Source: Nitratifractor sp. (GTDB lineage Bacteria > Campylobacterota > Campylobacteria > Campylobacterales > Sulfurovaceae). From it: a stretch of 33,061 nucleotides of DNA. The position numbers were made by a program, and so were the translations under genes. The DNA lies in assembly GCF_015487065.1 (NCBI RefSeq), contig NZ_WFQN01000062.1, forward strand, positions 1 to 33,061, given 5' to 3'. This document shows, one piece after another, positions 14,801 to 25,232 of the stretch. Numbering within the stretch: the stretch's first letter is position 1; every line of letters begins with the position of its first letter. The notes under the pieces are model-generated. The model had not been told where the DNA came from. It did no database searches and was given only the letters and a program-made list of their open reading frames with translations.

Positions 14801-17432
14801 TCTACTCCTCCTTCTTTTTCCTCTGCTGCTACTCCTGGCCCTTTGGGCGGCACTGCGGCACGGTATCTCCATCGATCGGCTCGATCTTATGGGATATCAG
14901 TCGGAAAAATTATATCTTAAACTGAATCAGAGGCTCCATCTGAAAATTCAACGATTGGTGCTTCCGGTCTCTCGGACCGACCAGACGTCGGGGGATCTGA
15001 AAAAAGAGCTCAATCTTCTTCACAATATCCTGCACTATTTTGACGCAATTGAAGCGCGAGAGATTCAGGTGAACGGTCACAGCTATCAGCTCCTCTACCT
15101 GGACAGGATCCTCCGTCTCAAAGGAGGAGACTATGAAGTGACCGGCATGCTCTATGACCGGGGTGATTCCATGGAGATCCAGCTTCCTCAGGTGAAGATA
15201 CTTTCGAAAAAAGTCTCCCTTTCCGGAGAACTTCACTATCGCTATCGGAATGGGGAGCTTCGGGCTTCAGGTTATTATCGGGTCCCGGATCTCAACGGAG
15301 CCTTTCGGATTGAGCGCTTGGGGAATCGTTTCAGCTTTTGGATCAACTCGGAAGCGACCTCTTCGCTGCATCGCCTTTTGGGATTGGTCAAACTGAGTCC
15401 CGATGCCCGGGAGTGGCTTTTACAGCGCCTTTCGGCGCAGCGTTATCGTTTGGAGTATCTTCAGGGGCAGGGGCGTCTGGATCTGAAAGCGGGGAGGATC
15501 GTTCCTGATCTGGCGACACTGCAGGGAGTCGCCCGTCTTCGGAAAGTTCATCTGCGCTTTCACGACCGACTCAAACCCATCGAAGCCCCTTCGGCCAGAG
15601 TTCTGCTGCAGCGAGGTAATCTCTACTTTTTCCTCGACAAGCCCCGGTATGGGAAGCATCCGATCTCCGGAAGCCGCGCCGCACTGCTGAATCTTTTTGC
15701 TCCCCATCGATTGAAACTGTTGCTACGATTGCGCTATCGGGGCCGTGTCGATTGGCAGATCCTAAAAATCCTCAAGACTTACGGGATCAATGTCCTGATA
15801 GGTCAAAAAGAGGGCAAGGCCGATGCCAAAGTCTCTATCGACATTCCCTTGGTGCAGGGCAGGGTACGTCTGCGGGGGATCGCCCGTCTGAGCCCCGGCA
15901 TATTGGAATACCGAAAAAAGCTCCTGCACATCGGGGGAGGGGAACTGGCTTTTACCAGCCGCCGTCTGCGTCTGCGCTCCTTCAAAATCAGGGAGAGATT
16001 TTTCAGGGGATCGATCGACGGAAGTGTCGATCTGAAGCGAAGAAGAGGAAAACTCCGGCTTCTGGTCGAGAGCTTGGGGCAGGGACTCCCTGTGCCGCTG
16101 CTACAGATGAAAAAAGTACAGATCCCCGCCGAGATCTCCTGGGATGAGAAAAAACGGAGCTTGAAACTTCCGACCCTCAAGAGTCTTCTTACCGTGGATG
16201 CCAAAGGCAATCTCCGTTTTCATATCCGTGATCTCACCCCCTGGCAGCCCTATCTACGCGGGATGTTGCGTCTGGCCTCGGGCGGAGACATCACCATAGA
16301 GGGGAGGGCAGGAAAGGGATGGACAATCAGCGGCAGATTGAACTGGGAGGGAAGCCCGTTTTATCTGGGAAGCGGTCCGTTGAGGCGCTTTCCCTTTGTG
16401 ATGCACATCACCCCTGGCGGTCAGGTGGAGATCTCGGCACTGGACGGCCGGTTGAAATACAGTTCCAAAGAGAAGGTCTTGCAGATCAGGGGACTAAACA
16501 TCGATGCCCAAAAACTTCAGATCGAGATGAAAAAGATTGAGGGAGGCAAATCCTCCGGCTCTTTGACCGTCCTGGGCAGAAAGAGTCTGATCCGATACGG
16601 CCCCTATGTGCTGCTCAGTGACAGCTACCGTCTGCGGAAACGGGGTGAAAACCTCGATTTTGTGGGTCAACTGGGACAGGACCGTCTGAACCTCAGCAAA
16701 CGGGGAAAAGCGTTGAAAATCTGGGCCGAGGGGATTGGCGATCGCATGCTGCATGCACTGATCCATTTCAACGGAATTCGCAACGGCCGTTACACTCTTC
16801 ATGTAGAGGGGGATCCGGAAAAAGGCTACTCGGGGGAGATTCTGATCCGTGGCGGAGTCCTGACCGGTTTCAAAGCCTACAACAGTCTGATTGCGATGAT
16901 CAATACAGTCCCGGCACTCATGAGCTTCTCTTCACCGGGCTTCAGTGACAAAGGATTTGAGCTGAAACAGGGCACGATTCTTTTTACCCTCAAGGGGGAC
17001 CGCCTGAAACTGGGACGGATCCTGCTGGTGGGCAAATCCTCCACTATCGCCGGGCAGGGGAACGTGAATCTGGCTGACGGTCGTCTCAATGTAGAGCTGG
17101 CGATCCGCACAGCCCGAGAAGTGGGGAAAGCAATTTCCTCTATTCCTGTCGTTGGCTATATTCTCTTTGGCAAAGATAAGAGTCTCACAGCCGGTGTCAA
17201 AATCACCGGAACCCTCCAGAAGCCCAAGATCCAGACCAACCCGGTGGGAGAGGCGCTGCTCTATCCGCTGGATCTGCTGCGGCGCACGTTGACCGCTCCC
17301 GCCCATCTTTCGGAGCCGAAGCCGGACGAGGAGATGTTGACCACACCGCCGCCTGCTCCGGCCGCACCACTGCCCAAACGGCCTTCGGCAATGGAAAACA
17401 ACAGCAGCACCGGAAACAGCCAGGCTTTCTAA
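14772..17432 (+). CDS. AsmA/DUF3971-like envelope protein
   Basis: This 886-residue protein has an N-terminal signal anchor (SRRSIQRILLLLLFPLLLLLALW) and a long beta-rich periplasmic body. The C-terminal region resembles the AsmA-like/YhdP domain (GILTGFKAYNSLIAMINTVPALMSF, then LKLGRILLVGKSSTIAGQGNVNLADGRLNVEL). Members of this group are long bridge-like proteins implicated in lipid movement between inner and outer membranes. The last 40 residues are a Pro/Ala-rich low-complexity tail. The start at 14772 gives a proper N-in signal anchor, but it overlaps the divergent mltG start. In Campylobacterota this gene often accompanies mltG (from memory). Confidence 0.85.
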   Translation: MVSRRSIQRILLLLLFPLLLLLALWAALRHGISIDRLDLMGYQSEKLYLKLNQRLHLKIQRLVLPVSRTDQTSGDLKKELNLLHNILHYFDAIEAREIQVNGHSYQLLYLDRILRLKGGDYEVTGMLYDRGDSMEIQLPQVKILSKKVSLSGELHYRYRNGELRASGYYRVPDLNGAFRIERLGNRFSFWINSEATSSLHRLLGLVKLSPDAREWLLQRLSAQRYRLEYLQGQGRLDLKAGRIVPDLATLQGVARLRKVHLRFHDRLKPIEAPSARVLLQRGNLYFFLDKPRYGKHPISGSRAALLNLFAPHRLKLLLRLRYRGRVDWQILKILKTYGINVLIGQKEGKADAKVSIDIPLVQGRVRLRGIARLSPGILEYRKKLLHIGGGELAFTSRRLRLRSFKIRERFFRGSIDGSVDLKRRRGKLRLLVESLGQGLPVPLLQMKKVQIPAEISWDEKKRSLKLPTLKSLLTVDAKGNLRFHIRDLTPWQPYLRGMLRLASGGDITIEGRAGKGWTISGRLNWEGSPFYLGSGPLRRFPFVMHITPGGQVEISALDGRLKYSSKEKVLQIRGLNIDAQKLQIEMKKIEGGKSSGSLTVLGRKSLIRYGPYVLLSDSYRLRKRGENLDFVGQLGQDRLNLSKRGKALKIWAEGIGDRMLHALIHFNGIRNGRYTLHVEGDPEKGYSGEILIRGGVLTGFKAYNSLIAMINTVPALMSFSSPGFSDKGFELKQGTILFTLKGDRLKLGRILLVGKSSTIAGQGNVNLADGRLNVELAIRTAREVGKAISSIPVVGYILFGKDKSLTAGVKITGTLQKPKIQTNPVGEALLYPLDLLRRTLTAPAHLSEPKPDEEMLTTPPPAPAAPLPKRPSAMENNSSTGNSQAF

Positions 17433-17480
17433 ACCGGCAGTCTCTGATCCTGACGATACGGGCTCGAGAAGGGAGGTGTG

Positions 17481-18701
17481 CTATTCGTTCCTCAAGACAT
17501 TCAGGGGATCGGTCGATGAGGCTTTGCGGGCGGGATAGAGGGCAGAAAGCAGAACGATGACGGCCGTTCCAATGAGGATCATCGCGAAATCGCTCCAGAG
17601 CAGGTCGACCGGCAGACGGCTGGTGCCGTAGACATCGGCGGGGAGGGTGATGATATTGAAATGGGTCAGCACCCAGATCCCTCCGAAGCCCAGGAGGGTT
17701 CCGGCAAGGATCCCGGCGCTCCCGACGGCGACCCCCAGACGGAAAAAGATCTGGCGAATTTCCCGGCGGGTAGCTCCAAGGGTCCGCAGCAGAGCGATCT
17801 CTCTGCGGCGGCTCATGACGGTCATCAGCAGGGAGCTGATGATATTGAGCGAGGCGACGAGGATGATGAGAAGCAGAACTAGGAAGAGGGCTTTTTTCTC
17901 CATCTGCATGGCGGAGAAGAAGTTGCCGTTTTGCTGCCACCACCCCTCGACATCTGCATCGTCGGGCAGGAGGGTTTTGACCGCTTTGATCTTGCCGAAA
18001 GGGTCGTCGGTATAGAGGTGGAGCCCGTCGTAGCGGTCCGGCGCTTTTTTGAGAACCTTTTGAAAGGCTTCCAGGGTGGTGTACATGATCGCTTTGTCGT
18101 AGGCTTTGAGCCCCGAGTTGAAGGTCCCCCGGAGTCGGAAACGTTTCTGCAGCGGCATCGTCCCCAGGCCTGCCGCCTGGTATTGGGAGAAAAAGAGGGT
18201 GATCTTCTCTCCGACTTTCGCATTCAGTTCCAAAGCCAGGTCGTCTCCGGCGATGAGATCATAGCGGGAAGGGGAGAGTGTTCCGTTTTGTTCCAGTGCT
18301 TTGGCGAAGATCGGATTGAGCGAAGCCTCTTTGGCGAAATCGACCCCATAGAGAATGCCCCCCTGGATCCCGTCACCGTATCGGGCGATCACCTGCGTGC
18401 TGTAGAAGGGGCTGATTTTCATTTCGGGAAATTTTTCGTGAATCTTTTCAAGCGTAGAATGCCGGACTCCTTCGCCGTAACTGACGACGGTGAGAGGATA
18501 GTTCATCACAAAGAGTTTCTTTTCGAACTCCTTCTGGGTCCCGTTCATGATCCCCATGGCGATCATCAGGACCATGACTCCCGCGGCGATTCCCAAAAAA
18601 GCCAGCAGGGCAGAGATGAAAATAAAAGGGTTTTCGGGGTCGTAGCGCAGGTAGTGGCGGACGATGCGTCGGACAACGCGGGGATCGGAGGGGAGGGCCA
18701 T
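17481..18701 (-). CDS. LolC/LolE-type ABC transporter permease
   Basis: This 406-residue permease of the FtsX/MacB superfamily has an N-terminal membrane helix (about 25-50; FIFISALLAFLGIAAGVMVLMIAMGIMNG), a large periplasmic domain (about 50-265), and three C-terminal helices. The MNGTQKEFEKKL region and the SSLLMTVMSRRREIALLRTLGATRREIRQIF cytoplasmic loop are typical of LolC/LolE. With an ATPase (LolD, not in this window) it would release lipoproteins from the inner membrane to LolA. Its start overlaps the secA stop (TGATG). A single permease in place of LolC plus LolE would be expected to work as a homodimer. Confidence 0.9.
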   Translation of the reverse strand: MALPSDPRVVRRIVRHYLRYDPENPFIFISALLAFLGIAAGVMVLMIAMGIMNGTQKEFEKKLFVMNYPLTVVSYGEGVRHSTLEKIHEKFPEMKISPFYSTQVIARYGDGIQGGILYGVDFAKEASLNPIFAKALEQNGTLSPSRYDLIAGDDLALELNAKVGEKITLFFSQYQAAGLGTMPLQKRFRLRGTFNSGLKAYDKAIMYTTLEAFQKVLKKAPDRYDGLHLYTDDPFGKIKAVKTLLPDDADVEGWWQQNGNFFSAMQMEKKALFLVLLLIILVASLNIISSLLMTVMSRRREIALLRTLGATRREIRQIFFRLGVAVGSAGILAGTLLGFGGIWVLTHFNIITLPADVYGTSRLPVDLLWSDFAMILIGTAVIVLLSALYPARKASSTDPLNVLRNE

Positions 18702-21337
18702 CAGGCCAGGAGCCCTTTCTTGGGCCCGCTTTTGCCGCAGCAGTTTTTGTATTTCTTTCCACTGCCGCAGGGGCAGGGGTCATTGCGTTTGGGCTTGTGG
18801 GGAGCCACGTAGGGGGTGTTCTGGGCGTCGGTGGTATCCTGGGGAAGCTCCTGGTACTCGTTGCTGATGAGTTCGTCTTCGTCGATGGCCAGCTCCTCGA
18901 GCATCTTCTCGGCGGCCTCCAGCTCCTCCTCGGGAGCACTGAAGTCGAACTGGACCAGATAGAGCAGTTTGAGGGATTCGAACTTGATCCGGCGTACCAG
19001 TGCTTCGAAGAGGCGGTAGCTCTCCTGCTTGTACTCTACCAGCGGGTCTTTCTGATTGTACCCCCGCAGACCGATTCCGGTCTTGAGGACATCCATCTCG
19101 TAGAGATGCTCCCGCCATTCGGTATCGAGAACCTGCAGCAGCAGGATCTTTTCGATCTCCTTTCGCTGCTCTTCGTCGAAGATGCCGAACTTCTCTTCAT
19201 AGGCATCTTTGAGGATCTTCAGTGTCTCCTCCCGGATTTCGTCGGCTTCTTTTCCCCGGAAGGTCTCGGGGCTGCTCTCCAGGCCGGTATACTCTCTGAT
19301 CAGGGTCGTGTAGCGATCCAGATCGTAGTCTTCGCTGGGTTGTCCGGAGAAGATCTCCGCCTCCTGGAGCAGGTAGTCCACCAGCTCTTCCCGATTCTGT
19401 TCGATCTTGCCTTCGATGTCGTACTCGGGATCGAGGAGCTGGTTGCGGAAGGCGTAGATCGCCTTGCGCTGGTAGTTGGCCACGTCGTCGTACTCCAGGA
19501 TGTTCTTCCGGGATTCGTAGTGCATCGCCTCGACTTTTTTCTGGGCTTTCTCGATGCTCCGGGTGACCAGTTTGGATTCGATGTACTCTCCCTCTTCCAT
19601 CCCCATGGAGTTCATGATCTTCTGGATCCGCTCTCCGCCGAAGATCCGCAGGAGGTTGTCTTCCAGACTCAGGTAGAACTGGCTCTCACCCGGATCGCCC
19701 TGACGACCGGAGCGCCCTCTGAGCTGGTTGTCGATCCGGCGGCTCTCGTGGCGTTCGGTTCCCAGGATCGCCAGACCGCCCAGCTCCCTCACCTCGTCGA
19801 CGATCTTGATGTCGACTCCCCGGCCCGCCATGTTGGTGGCGACGGTGACGGCGCCTTTCTGCCCGGCGTCTTTGATGATCTCCGCCTCCTGCTCGTGGTT
19901 CTTGGCGTTGAGCACGTTGTGGGGGATCTTCTCCTGTTTGAGTCGCTCGTGGATCATTTCACTCTTCTCGATGGAGGCGGTTCCCACCAGGACCGGCTGC
20001 CCTTTGCCATGTAGCTCTTTGATCCGCTTGACAACCGCCTCAACCTTGTCTTTTTCGGTTTTGAAGATCAGGTCAGGCTTGTCGATCCGTCGGACGGGGA
20101 CGTTGGTAGGGATGGAGATGACGTCCAGGCCATAGATCTGGCTGAACTCCGTCGCTTCGGTCTGGGCGGTACCGGTCATGCCGGCGAGTTTCTCATACAT
20201 CCGGAAGTAGTTCTGGTAGGTGATCTCCGCCAGGGTCTGGGACTCCTCCTGGATCTTGACTCCCTCTTTGGCTTCCAGGGCCTGATGGAGCCCTTCGCTG
20301 TAGCGGCGTCCTTCACTGAGACGGCCGGTGAACTCGTCGACGATGACGATCTCGCCGTCGCGTACCACATAGTCCACATCTTTTTCAAAGAGGTTGTGGG
20401 CTTTGAGGGCCTGATCCAGGTGGTGGACCATTGCTGCGTTTTCCAGGCTGAAGAGGTTGTCGACACCGAAGAGCTTCTCGGCCTTCTCCAGCCCCTCCTC
20501 GGTCATGACGATGGTGCGGTTCTTCTCGTCCACTACGAAATCCCCGGTCATCTTCTTGGGCTCACCGGCCTTAGCGGGAAGCTCCTCTCCCCGCACTAGC
20601 TGCCGGGCTACCTCGTCGGCCTTCATGTAGAGGCTCTGGTCCCGCTGGGTCGGCCCCGAGATAATCAGCGGAGTCCGTGCCTCGTCGATGAGGATGGAGT
20701 CCACTTCATCCACGATGGCGTAGTAGTGGTCCCGCTGGACCTTCTCGTCGAGACGGACTTTCATATTGTCCCGCAGGTAGTCGAAACCGAACTCGTTGTT
20801 GGTCCCGTACGTGATGTCGGCGTCGTACTGGGCTTTGCGCTCGAAATCATCCTGGATCTCGCTGGTGATACAGCCGGTACGGTAGCCCAGGAATCCGTAG
20901 ATCCGTCCCATGTCGGCGGCGTCCCGTTTGGCCAGGTAGTCGTTGACGGTGACGACATGGACCCCCCGGCCCAGCATGGCGTTGAGGACTACCGGGAGGG
21001 TAGCGACCAGGGTTTTCCCCTCACCGGTTTTCATCTCGGCGATATTTCCCTCGTGGAGGACCATACCGCCTACCAGCTGCACATCGTAGTGGCGTAGCCC
21101 CAGGACACGTTTACTCACTTCCCGGGTAATGGCAAAGGAGTCGTAGAGCACATCGTCCAGGGTTTTCTCTCCGGCCTGTACGGCCGCTTTGAGCTCATCG
21201 AATGCCGCTTTGAGCTCTTCGTCGCTCATCTTTTCGTATTTTGGTTCCAGTGCGTTGATCTGCCGGGCCCGCTTCATATACTGTTTGACCTTCCGGTCAT
21301 TGGCGGTTCCGAAGACTTTCATTACTGTATTGATCAT
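18701..21337 (-). CDS. secA: Preprotein translocase ATPase SecA
   Basis: SecA drives protein export through SecYEG using ATP. At 878 residues it is of normal length. Motifs seen include [18 protein letters not shown], Walker A MKTGEGKT (about 102-109), [20 protein letters not shown], the helicase part [12 protein letters not shown] and [18 protein letters not shown], and the C-terminal zinc motif [14 protein letters not shown] (about 855-868). It is translationally coupled to the LolC/E-type permease and divergent from lolA, so export and lipoprotein sorting genes sit together. Confidence 0.98.
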   Translation of the reverse strand: MINTVMKVFGTANDRKVKQYMKRARQINALEPKYEKMSDEELKAAFDELKAAVQAGEKTLDDVLYDSFAITREVSKRVLGLRHYDVQLVGGMVLHEGNIAEMKTGEGKTLVATLPVVLNAMLGRGVHVVTVNDYLAKRDAADMGRIYGFLGYRTGCITSEIQDDFERKAQYDADITYGTNNEFGFDYLRDNMKVRLDEKVQRDHYYAIVDEVDSILIDEARTPLIISGPTQRDQSLYMKADEVARQLVRGEELPAKAGEPKKMTGDFVVDEKNRTIVMTEEGLEKAEKLFGVDNLFSLENAAMVHHLDQALKAHNLFEKDVDYVVRDGEIVIVDEFTGRLSEGRRYSEGLHQALEAKEGVKIQEESQTLAEITYQNYFRMYEKLAGMTGTAQTEATEFSQIYGLDVISIPTNVPVRRIDKPDLIFKTEKDKVEAVVKRIKELHGKGQPVLVGTASIEKSEMIHERLKQEKIPHNVLNAKNHEQEAEIIKDAGQKGAVTVATNMAGRGVDIKIVDEVRELGGLAILGTERHESRRIDNQLRGRSGRQGDPGESQFYLSLEDNLLRIFGGERIQKIMNSMGMEEGEYIESKLVTRSIEKAQKKVEAMHYESRKNILEYDDVANYQRKAIYAFRNQLLDPEYDIEGKIEQNREELVDYLLQEAEIFSGQPSEDYDLDRYTTLIREYTGLESSPETFRGKEADEIREETLKILKDAYEEKFGIFDEEQRKEIEKILLLQVLDTEWREHLYEMDVLKTGIGLRGYNQKDPLVEYKQESYRLFEALVRRIKFESLKLLYLVQFDFSAPEEELEAAEKMLEELAIDEDELISNEYQELPQDTTDAQNTPYVAPHKPKRNDPCPCGSGKKYKNCCGKSGPKKGLLA

Positions 21338-21460
21338 CGTATTTCTTTTGCCTTCTGATAATGTCGGGTTATTTTATCGAAAAAGGGTTAATCCATTATG
21401 GCTTCACGATCGGGTAATAGAATTCGCTATGATTCCAGAAGAAAAAGGAGTGAAGATCTG

Positions 21461-21985
21461 ATGAGATATTTTTTAATATTAGCCAGCATGTCTGCATTTA
21501 TACTTGCCCGTGGAATCACCTTGAGTCCCGGGATGGAGGCGCAGTTCGTTCAGAAAATCACCAACCCGAAGAAAAAGGTGATCCGCTACGAGGGGCGGGT
21601 GCTGATGGACAATGGATCCCGCTTCAAATGGAGCTATGTCAAACCGACTGAAAAGGAGGTTTGCAGCGACGGGAAGAGGGTGGTCGTCGTCGACCACGAT
21701 CTGGAACAGGTAAGCTACTACCGGATGGATCGGGGATTCGATCTGGGGGCGGTATTGAAAAAGGCGAAGCACTACAAAGACAATCTATATACCGCCCGTT
21801 ACCGGGGCCGAACCTACACCATCGCGGTCGATGCCAAAGGACGGGTCGAGCAGATCGCCTATCGGGACGATATGGATAATGTCGTCAATATTCATCTTTA
21901 TAAGCTCAAAACTTTTTCCCGGCCCCCGGCGGCTTCAGCTTTCCGCTGTCCCTATCCCAAGAGTTACGACATTATCGGAGGCTAG
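21461..21985 (+). CDS. lolA: Outer-membrane lipoprotein carrier protein
   Basis: LolA ferries lipoproteins across the periplasm. The 174-residue protein starts with a signal peptide (MRYFLILASMSAFILARG), then the LolA pattern: MEAQFVQKITNP, IRYEGRVLMDNGSRFKWSYVKPTEKEVCSDGKRVVVVDHDLEQVSYYRM. ATG 21461 was chosen because AAGGAG precedes it and the signal peptide starts there; the track's 21398 start adds a charged leader. It is divergent from secA and followed after three bases by a coiled-coil membrane protein. Confidence 0.9.
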   Translation: MRYFLILASMSAFILARGITLSPGMEAQFVQKITNPKKKVIRYEGRVLMDNGSRFKWSYVKPTEKEVCSDGKRVVVVDHDLEQVSYYRMDRGFDLGAVLKKAKHYKDNLYTARYRGRTYTIAVDAKGRVEQIAYRDDMDNVVNIHLYKLKTFSRPPAASAFRCPYPKSYDIIGG

Positions 21986-21988
21986 CCG

Positions 21989-22516
21989 ATGGAGAAACTC
22001 TTTGCCCAGTTCAATATCGATGCCATGGTCTTCGGGGCGATCGTCGCTTCGGTGTTTCTGGCCTTTGTCCTGGTAGTGGTGATCTTTTCGGTCCGCTACA
22101 AAGGGCAGTATGAAAAGATCGAGGACCTCCGGGACCGCCTCAAGGAACGGGAAGAGAAGATCACCATGCTTGAAGAGAGTCTCCGGGAGGTGCAGATCCT
22201 CAACGCATCACAGCGGCAGGAGATCCAGCAGTTCCAGGATCTGGAAGAGCGCTACAAGGCGGAGAAAAACAAAGTGGAGGAGCAGCTGGCTCTGGCCAAG
22301 GAACGGATCGAAGCCCAGCGGGAGAAGATCGCCGATCTGGAGGGCAAACGCAAAGAGTTGGAAGTGACGCTGGAAAATACCCGGGAGAATCTGGCCAAAG
22401 CCAACGAAGAGATCGAGAATGTTCGCAAACGCAACGAATTCTGGGTGGAACAGCTCTCGGAATTGCGGACCAAACATGAAGCGATCAAATCCCGTCTGCG
22501 CCGATATGAGAGTTGA
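21989..22516 (+). CDS. Membrane-anchored coiled-coil protein
   Basis: This 175-residue protein has one N-terminal membrane helix (about residues 13-35, MVFGAIVASVFLAFVLVVVIFSV) followed by some 135 residues of charged coiled coil (EKIEDLRDRLKEREEKITMLEESL and so on). The layout resembles the N-terminal half of RmuC, but no RmuC nuclease domain follows. GGAGG lies seven bases before the ATG and overlaps the end of lolA, so it is coupled to lolA. The function is unknown. Confidence 0.75.
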   Translation: MEKLFAQFNIDAMVFGAIVASVFLAFVLVVVIFSVRYKGQYEKIEDLRDRLKEREEKITMLEESLREVQILNASQRQEIQQFQDLEERYKAEKNKVEEQLALAKERIEAQREKIADLEGKRKELEVTLENTRENLAKANEEIENVRKRNEFWVEQLSELRTKHEAIKSRLRRYES

Positions 22517-22524
22517 GTTGGGAA

Positions 22525-22554
22525 AGTCGTTAGTCAATAGTCTCTAGTCGATAG

Positions 22555-22559
<5 letters not shown>
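22525..22559. repeat. Heptamer array, AGTCNNN type, at pdxA end
   Basis: Five units: AGTCGTT, AGTCAAT, AGTCTCT, AGTCGAT, AGTCAAG. The pdxA stop codon (complement of 22555-22557) lies in the last unit. Confidence 0.8.
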
Positions 22560-23493
<934 letters not shown>

Positions 23494-23520
23494 AAAAATT
23501 TCCTTGTTTTATAAAACAGA

Positions 23521-23548
23521 GTGGATAGTGGATAGTGGGTAGTGGGTA
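23521..23548. repeat. Heptamer array, GTGGATA type
   Basis: Four units: GTGGATA, GTGGATA, GTGGGTA, GTGGGTA. It begins 28 bases upstream of the pdxA start, so it lies in the pdxA leader or promoter region. Confidence 0.85.
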
Positions 23549-23555
23549 GATTTTG

Positions 23556-23590
23556 GATTGAGAATTGAGGATTGAGAATTGAGAATTGAG
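23556..23590. repeat. Heptamer array, AATTGAG type, upstream of pdxA
   Basis: Five units alternate GATTGAG and AATTGAG. It is the same repeat family as the array inside pdxA, about 730 bases away and in the same orientation. Confidence 0.9.
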
Positions 23591-23603
23591 AATTTTTGGA
23601 AGC

Positions 23604-23640
23604 GGGACTTCAGTTCCGTACGATACAGGGCTGAAGTCCT
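23604..23640. repeat. GGACTTCAG/CTGAAGTCC hairpin
   Basis: GGACTTCAG (23605-23613) pairs perfectly with CTGAAGTCC (23631-23639) around a 17-base loop, flanked by heptamer arrays. It could be a REP-like element or a terminator of the transcript from pdxJ and its neighbour. Confidence 0.65.
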
Positions 23641-23646
23641 GCCCCT

Positions 23647-23674
23647 AATGACCAATGACCAATGACCGATGACT
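23647..23674. repeat. Heptamer array, AATGACC type
   Basis: Four units: AATGACC three times, then GATGACT. Confidence 0.85.
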
Positions 23675-23692
23675 GCGCCAAAGGCGCTCTTG

Positions 23693-23720
23693 CTGCCGAC
23701 TGCCGACTGCCGACTGCCGC
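23693..23720. repeat. Heptamer array, CTGCCGA type
   Basis: Four units: CTGCCGA three times, then CTGCCGC. Confidence 0.9.
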
Positions 23721-23728
23721 CTCCGTTC

Positions 23729-23756
23729 AAACGACAAATGACAAACGACAAACGAC
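23729..23756. repeat. Heptamer array, AAACGAC type
   Basis: Four units: AAACGAC, AAATGAC, AAACGAC, AAACGAC. It lies about 43 bases after the end of the 182-residue orphan gene (on that gene's strand). Confidence 0.9.
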
Positions 23757-23798
23757 GAAAAGCGCCGCAAGCACACACCACACCCAATACCCGAATAT

Positions 23799-24347
23799 CT
23801 ATTTCTCGAAAAGTTTCCATAATGAATTGTAGTCTACTTTTTGGGCATTTTCGCCTTCTGCGGGTAAGTATTGCCGATTGTTTTTGAACCAATAGCTGTC
23901 GTTGAGGTCGTAGGTGCAGTGTTCCGGGTCGATATCGTCATAATCGATGAAGCCCGTGGTGCCGTTTTCGTCAGAGATCAAGTATTTGAAAAAGGTGCCT
24001 CCTTCGAAATCGTAGGTAGAGTAGAGGGCAATAAAACGAAATTGGGTGTAGGGCGGGTAGTTTTTTAGGTGGTCGACGTATCGGGAGTCACCGCAGGTCT
24101 TTTCCAAATAGACGACTCGACTGTCGCGATAGCGGCAACGGATCAGAGGGAAGGGAACTTCGAAGCTTTTCCCGTCACACCGGAAATGATGATAGCGGTA
24201 GGTGGTATCGTCTTTCCAGGCGAAATAGAAAATCATGCCGAAGTAAGCGAGGATCGGCACGACGAAAACGAAAAATCCAATCAGTGTAAGGACCCAAATG
24301 ATTTTCCATATGGTATAGATCGTTTTGTGCTTTTCCCTCTCGGCCAT
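23799..24347 (-). CDS. Orphan membrane-anchored protein between pdxJ and pdxA
   Basis: This 182-residue protein has one long hydrophobic segment near the N-terminus (about residues 14-42, IWKIIWVLTLIGFFVFVVPILAYFGMIFYFAW) and a soluble domain of about 140 residues rich in Tyr, Asp and Phe, with three cysteines (FRCDGK, IRCRYR, KTCGDS). It starts one base after the pdxJ stop (TGAgATG), so it is translated with pdxJ. The family is not recognised. It is somewhat less GC-rich than its neighbours, and the heptamer-rich gap follows it directly, so it may be an insertion that split a pdxJ-pdxA operon. Confidence 0.7.
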   Translation of the reverse strand: MAEREKHKTIYTIWKIIWVLTLIGFFVFVVPILAYFGMIFYFAWKDDTTYRYHHFRCDGKSFEVPFPLIRCRYRDSRVVYLEKTCGDSRYVDHLKNYPPYTQFRFIALYSTYDFEGGTFFKYLISDENGTTGFIDYDDIDPEHCTYDLNDSYWFKNNRQYLPAEGENAQKVDYNSLWKLFEK

Positions 24348-24348
24348 C

Positions 24349-25125
24349 TCAGAGAAGCGCTTTCATCTCCCGAATGGCCGCTTCGAGTCCGGTGAAGACG
24401 GAGCGGGCGATAATGCTCTGACCGATGTTGAGCTCTTCGATCTGGCGGATTTTGGCGATGGGGGCGACGTTTTGGTAGTTGAGGCCGTGGCCGGCGGCGA
24501 CATGCAGTTGGATGTCATGGGCATGTGCTGCCAGTTCATTGAGGGTGGTCAGCTCTTCGTCGAGCATCTTTTTCAGATCTCGGCGTGGAAGCTTCAGGCT
24601 CTCGATGGCGTGATGGGTCCGGGAGAGGTTGGAGTAAAGCATGGCCCAGAGGTTGGCATAGTGTCCGGTATGAAACTCGATCCAGTCGGCTTCCAGTTCC
24701 TTGGCGGCGATTACCGTGTCAGGCTGGGGATCGATGAAGAGAGAGACTTCCACCTCCGCTTCGTGCAATCGACGGATCACCTCTTTCAAAGCCGTCGGAT
24801 CGCCGGTGACGTCGAGCCCCCCTTCGGTGGTGACCTCTTCCCGCTTCTCAGGCACGAGAGTGGCCCGCAGGGGACGATGCTCACAGACGAAGTCGATGAT
24901 TTCAGGGGCCTGAGCGCACTCCAGGTTGACCGGGAGGGGAGAGTGGCGGATGATGGCGGCGGCGTCTTCGTCGTGGATGTGGCGGCGGTCTTCGCGCAGA
25001 TGGATGGTGATCTGATCGGCGCCGGCCCGGGTGCAGATCCCCAGGGCCTGCAGAGGATCGGGATCGTTGATGCGGCGGGCCTCCCGCAAGACGGCGATAT
25101 GATCGATGTTGACTCCCAGTTTCAT
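24349..25125 (-). CDS. pdxJ: Pyridoxine 5'-phosphate synthase
   Basis: PdxJ condenses the PdxA product with deoxyxylulose 5-phosphate to form pyridoxine 5'-phosphate. The 258-residue protein starts [17 protein letters not shown] and shows [73 protein letters not shown] and [17 protein letters not shown], all typical. ATG 25125 was chosen because GGAG lies six bases upstream and family members begin here; the track start is 33 residues too early. It is divergent from argG. Confidence 0.97.
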   Translation of the reverse strand: MKLGVNIDHIAVLREARRINDPDPLQALGICTRAGADQITIHLREDRRHIHDEDAAAIIRHSPLPVNLECAQAPEIIDFVCEHRPLRATLVPEKREEVTTEGGLDVTGDPTALKEVIRRLHEAEVEVSLFIDPQPDTVIAAKELEADWIEFHTGHYANLWAMLYSNLSRTHHAIESLKLPRRDLKKMLDEELTTLNELAAHAHDIQLHVAAGHGLNYQNVAPIAKIRQIEELNIGQSIIARSVFTGLEAAIREMKALL

Positions 25126-25194
25126 CCGATGCTCCGTTGTATGAAGATTTTCCCGATTATACCACTGTGACACGCCCTCTAAACCCACTTGTGA

Positions 25195-25200
25195 TAAAAT
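25195..25200 (+). promoter_or_regulatory. -10 box of argG
   Basis: TGATAAAAT lies 33 bases before the argG start. The TAAAAT hexamer matches the AT-rich -10 common in Campylobacterota; no -35 is clear. Confidence 0.4.
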
Positions 25201-25232
25201 CCCTTTCAAAATTAATCTATTCAAGGATTATT

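Noticed and set aside
16319-16540. Small ORFs inside the AsmA-like gene (15752-16147, 16319-16540)
   Set aside because: They are other-frame shadows without ribosome sites inside a continuous long gene.
23521-23756. CRISPR array
   Set aside because: Units are 7 bases long and directly adjacent without spacers, and no cas genes are present.
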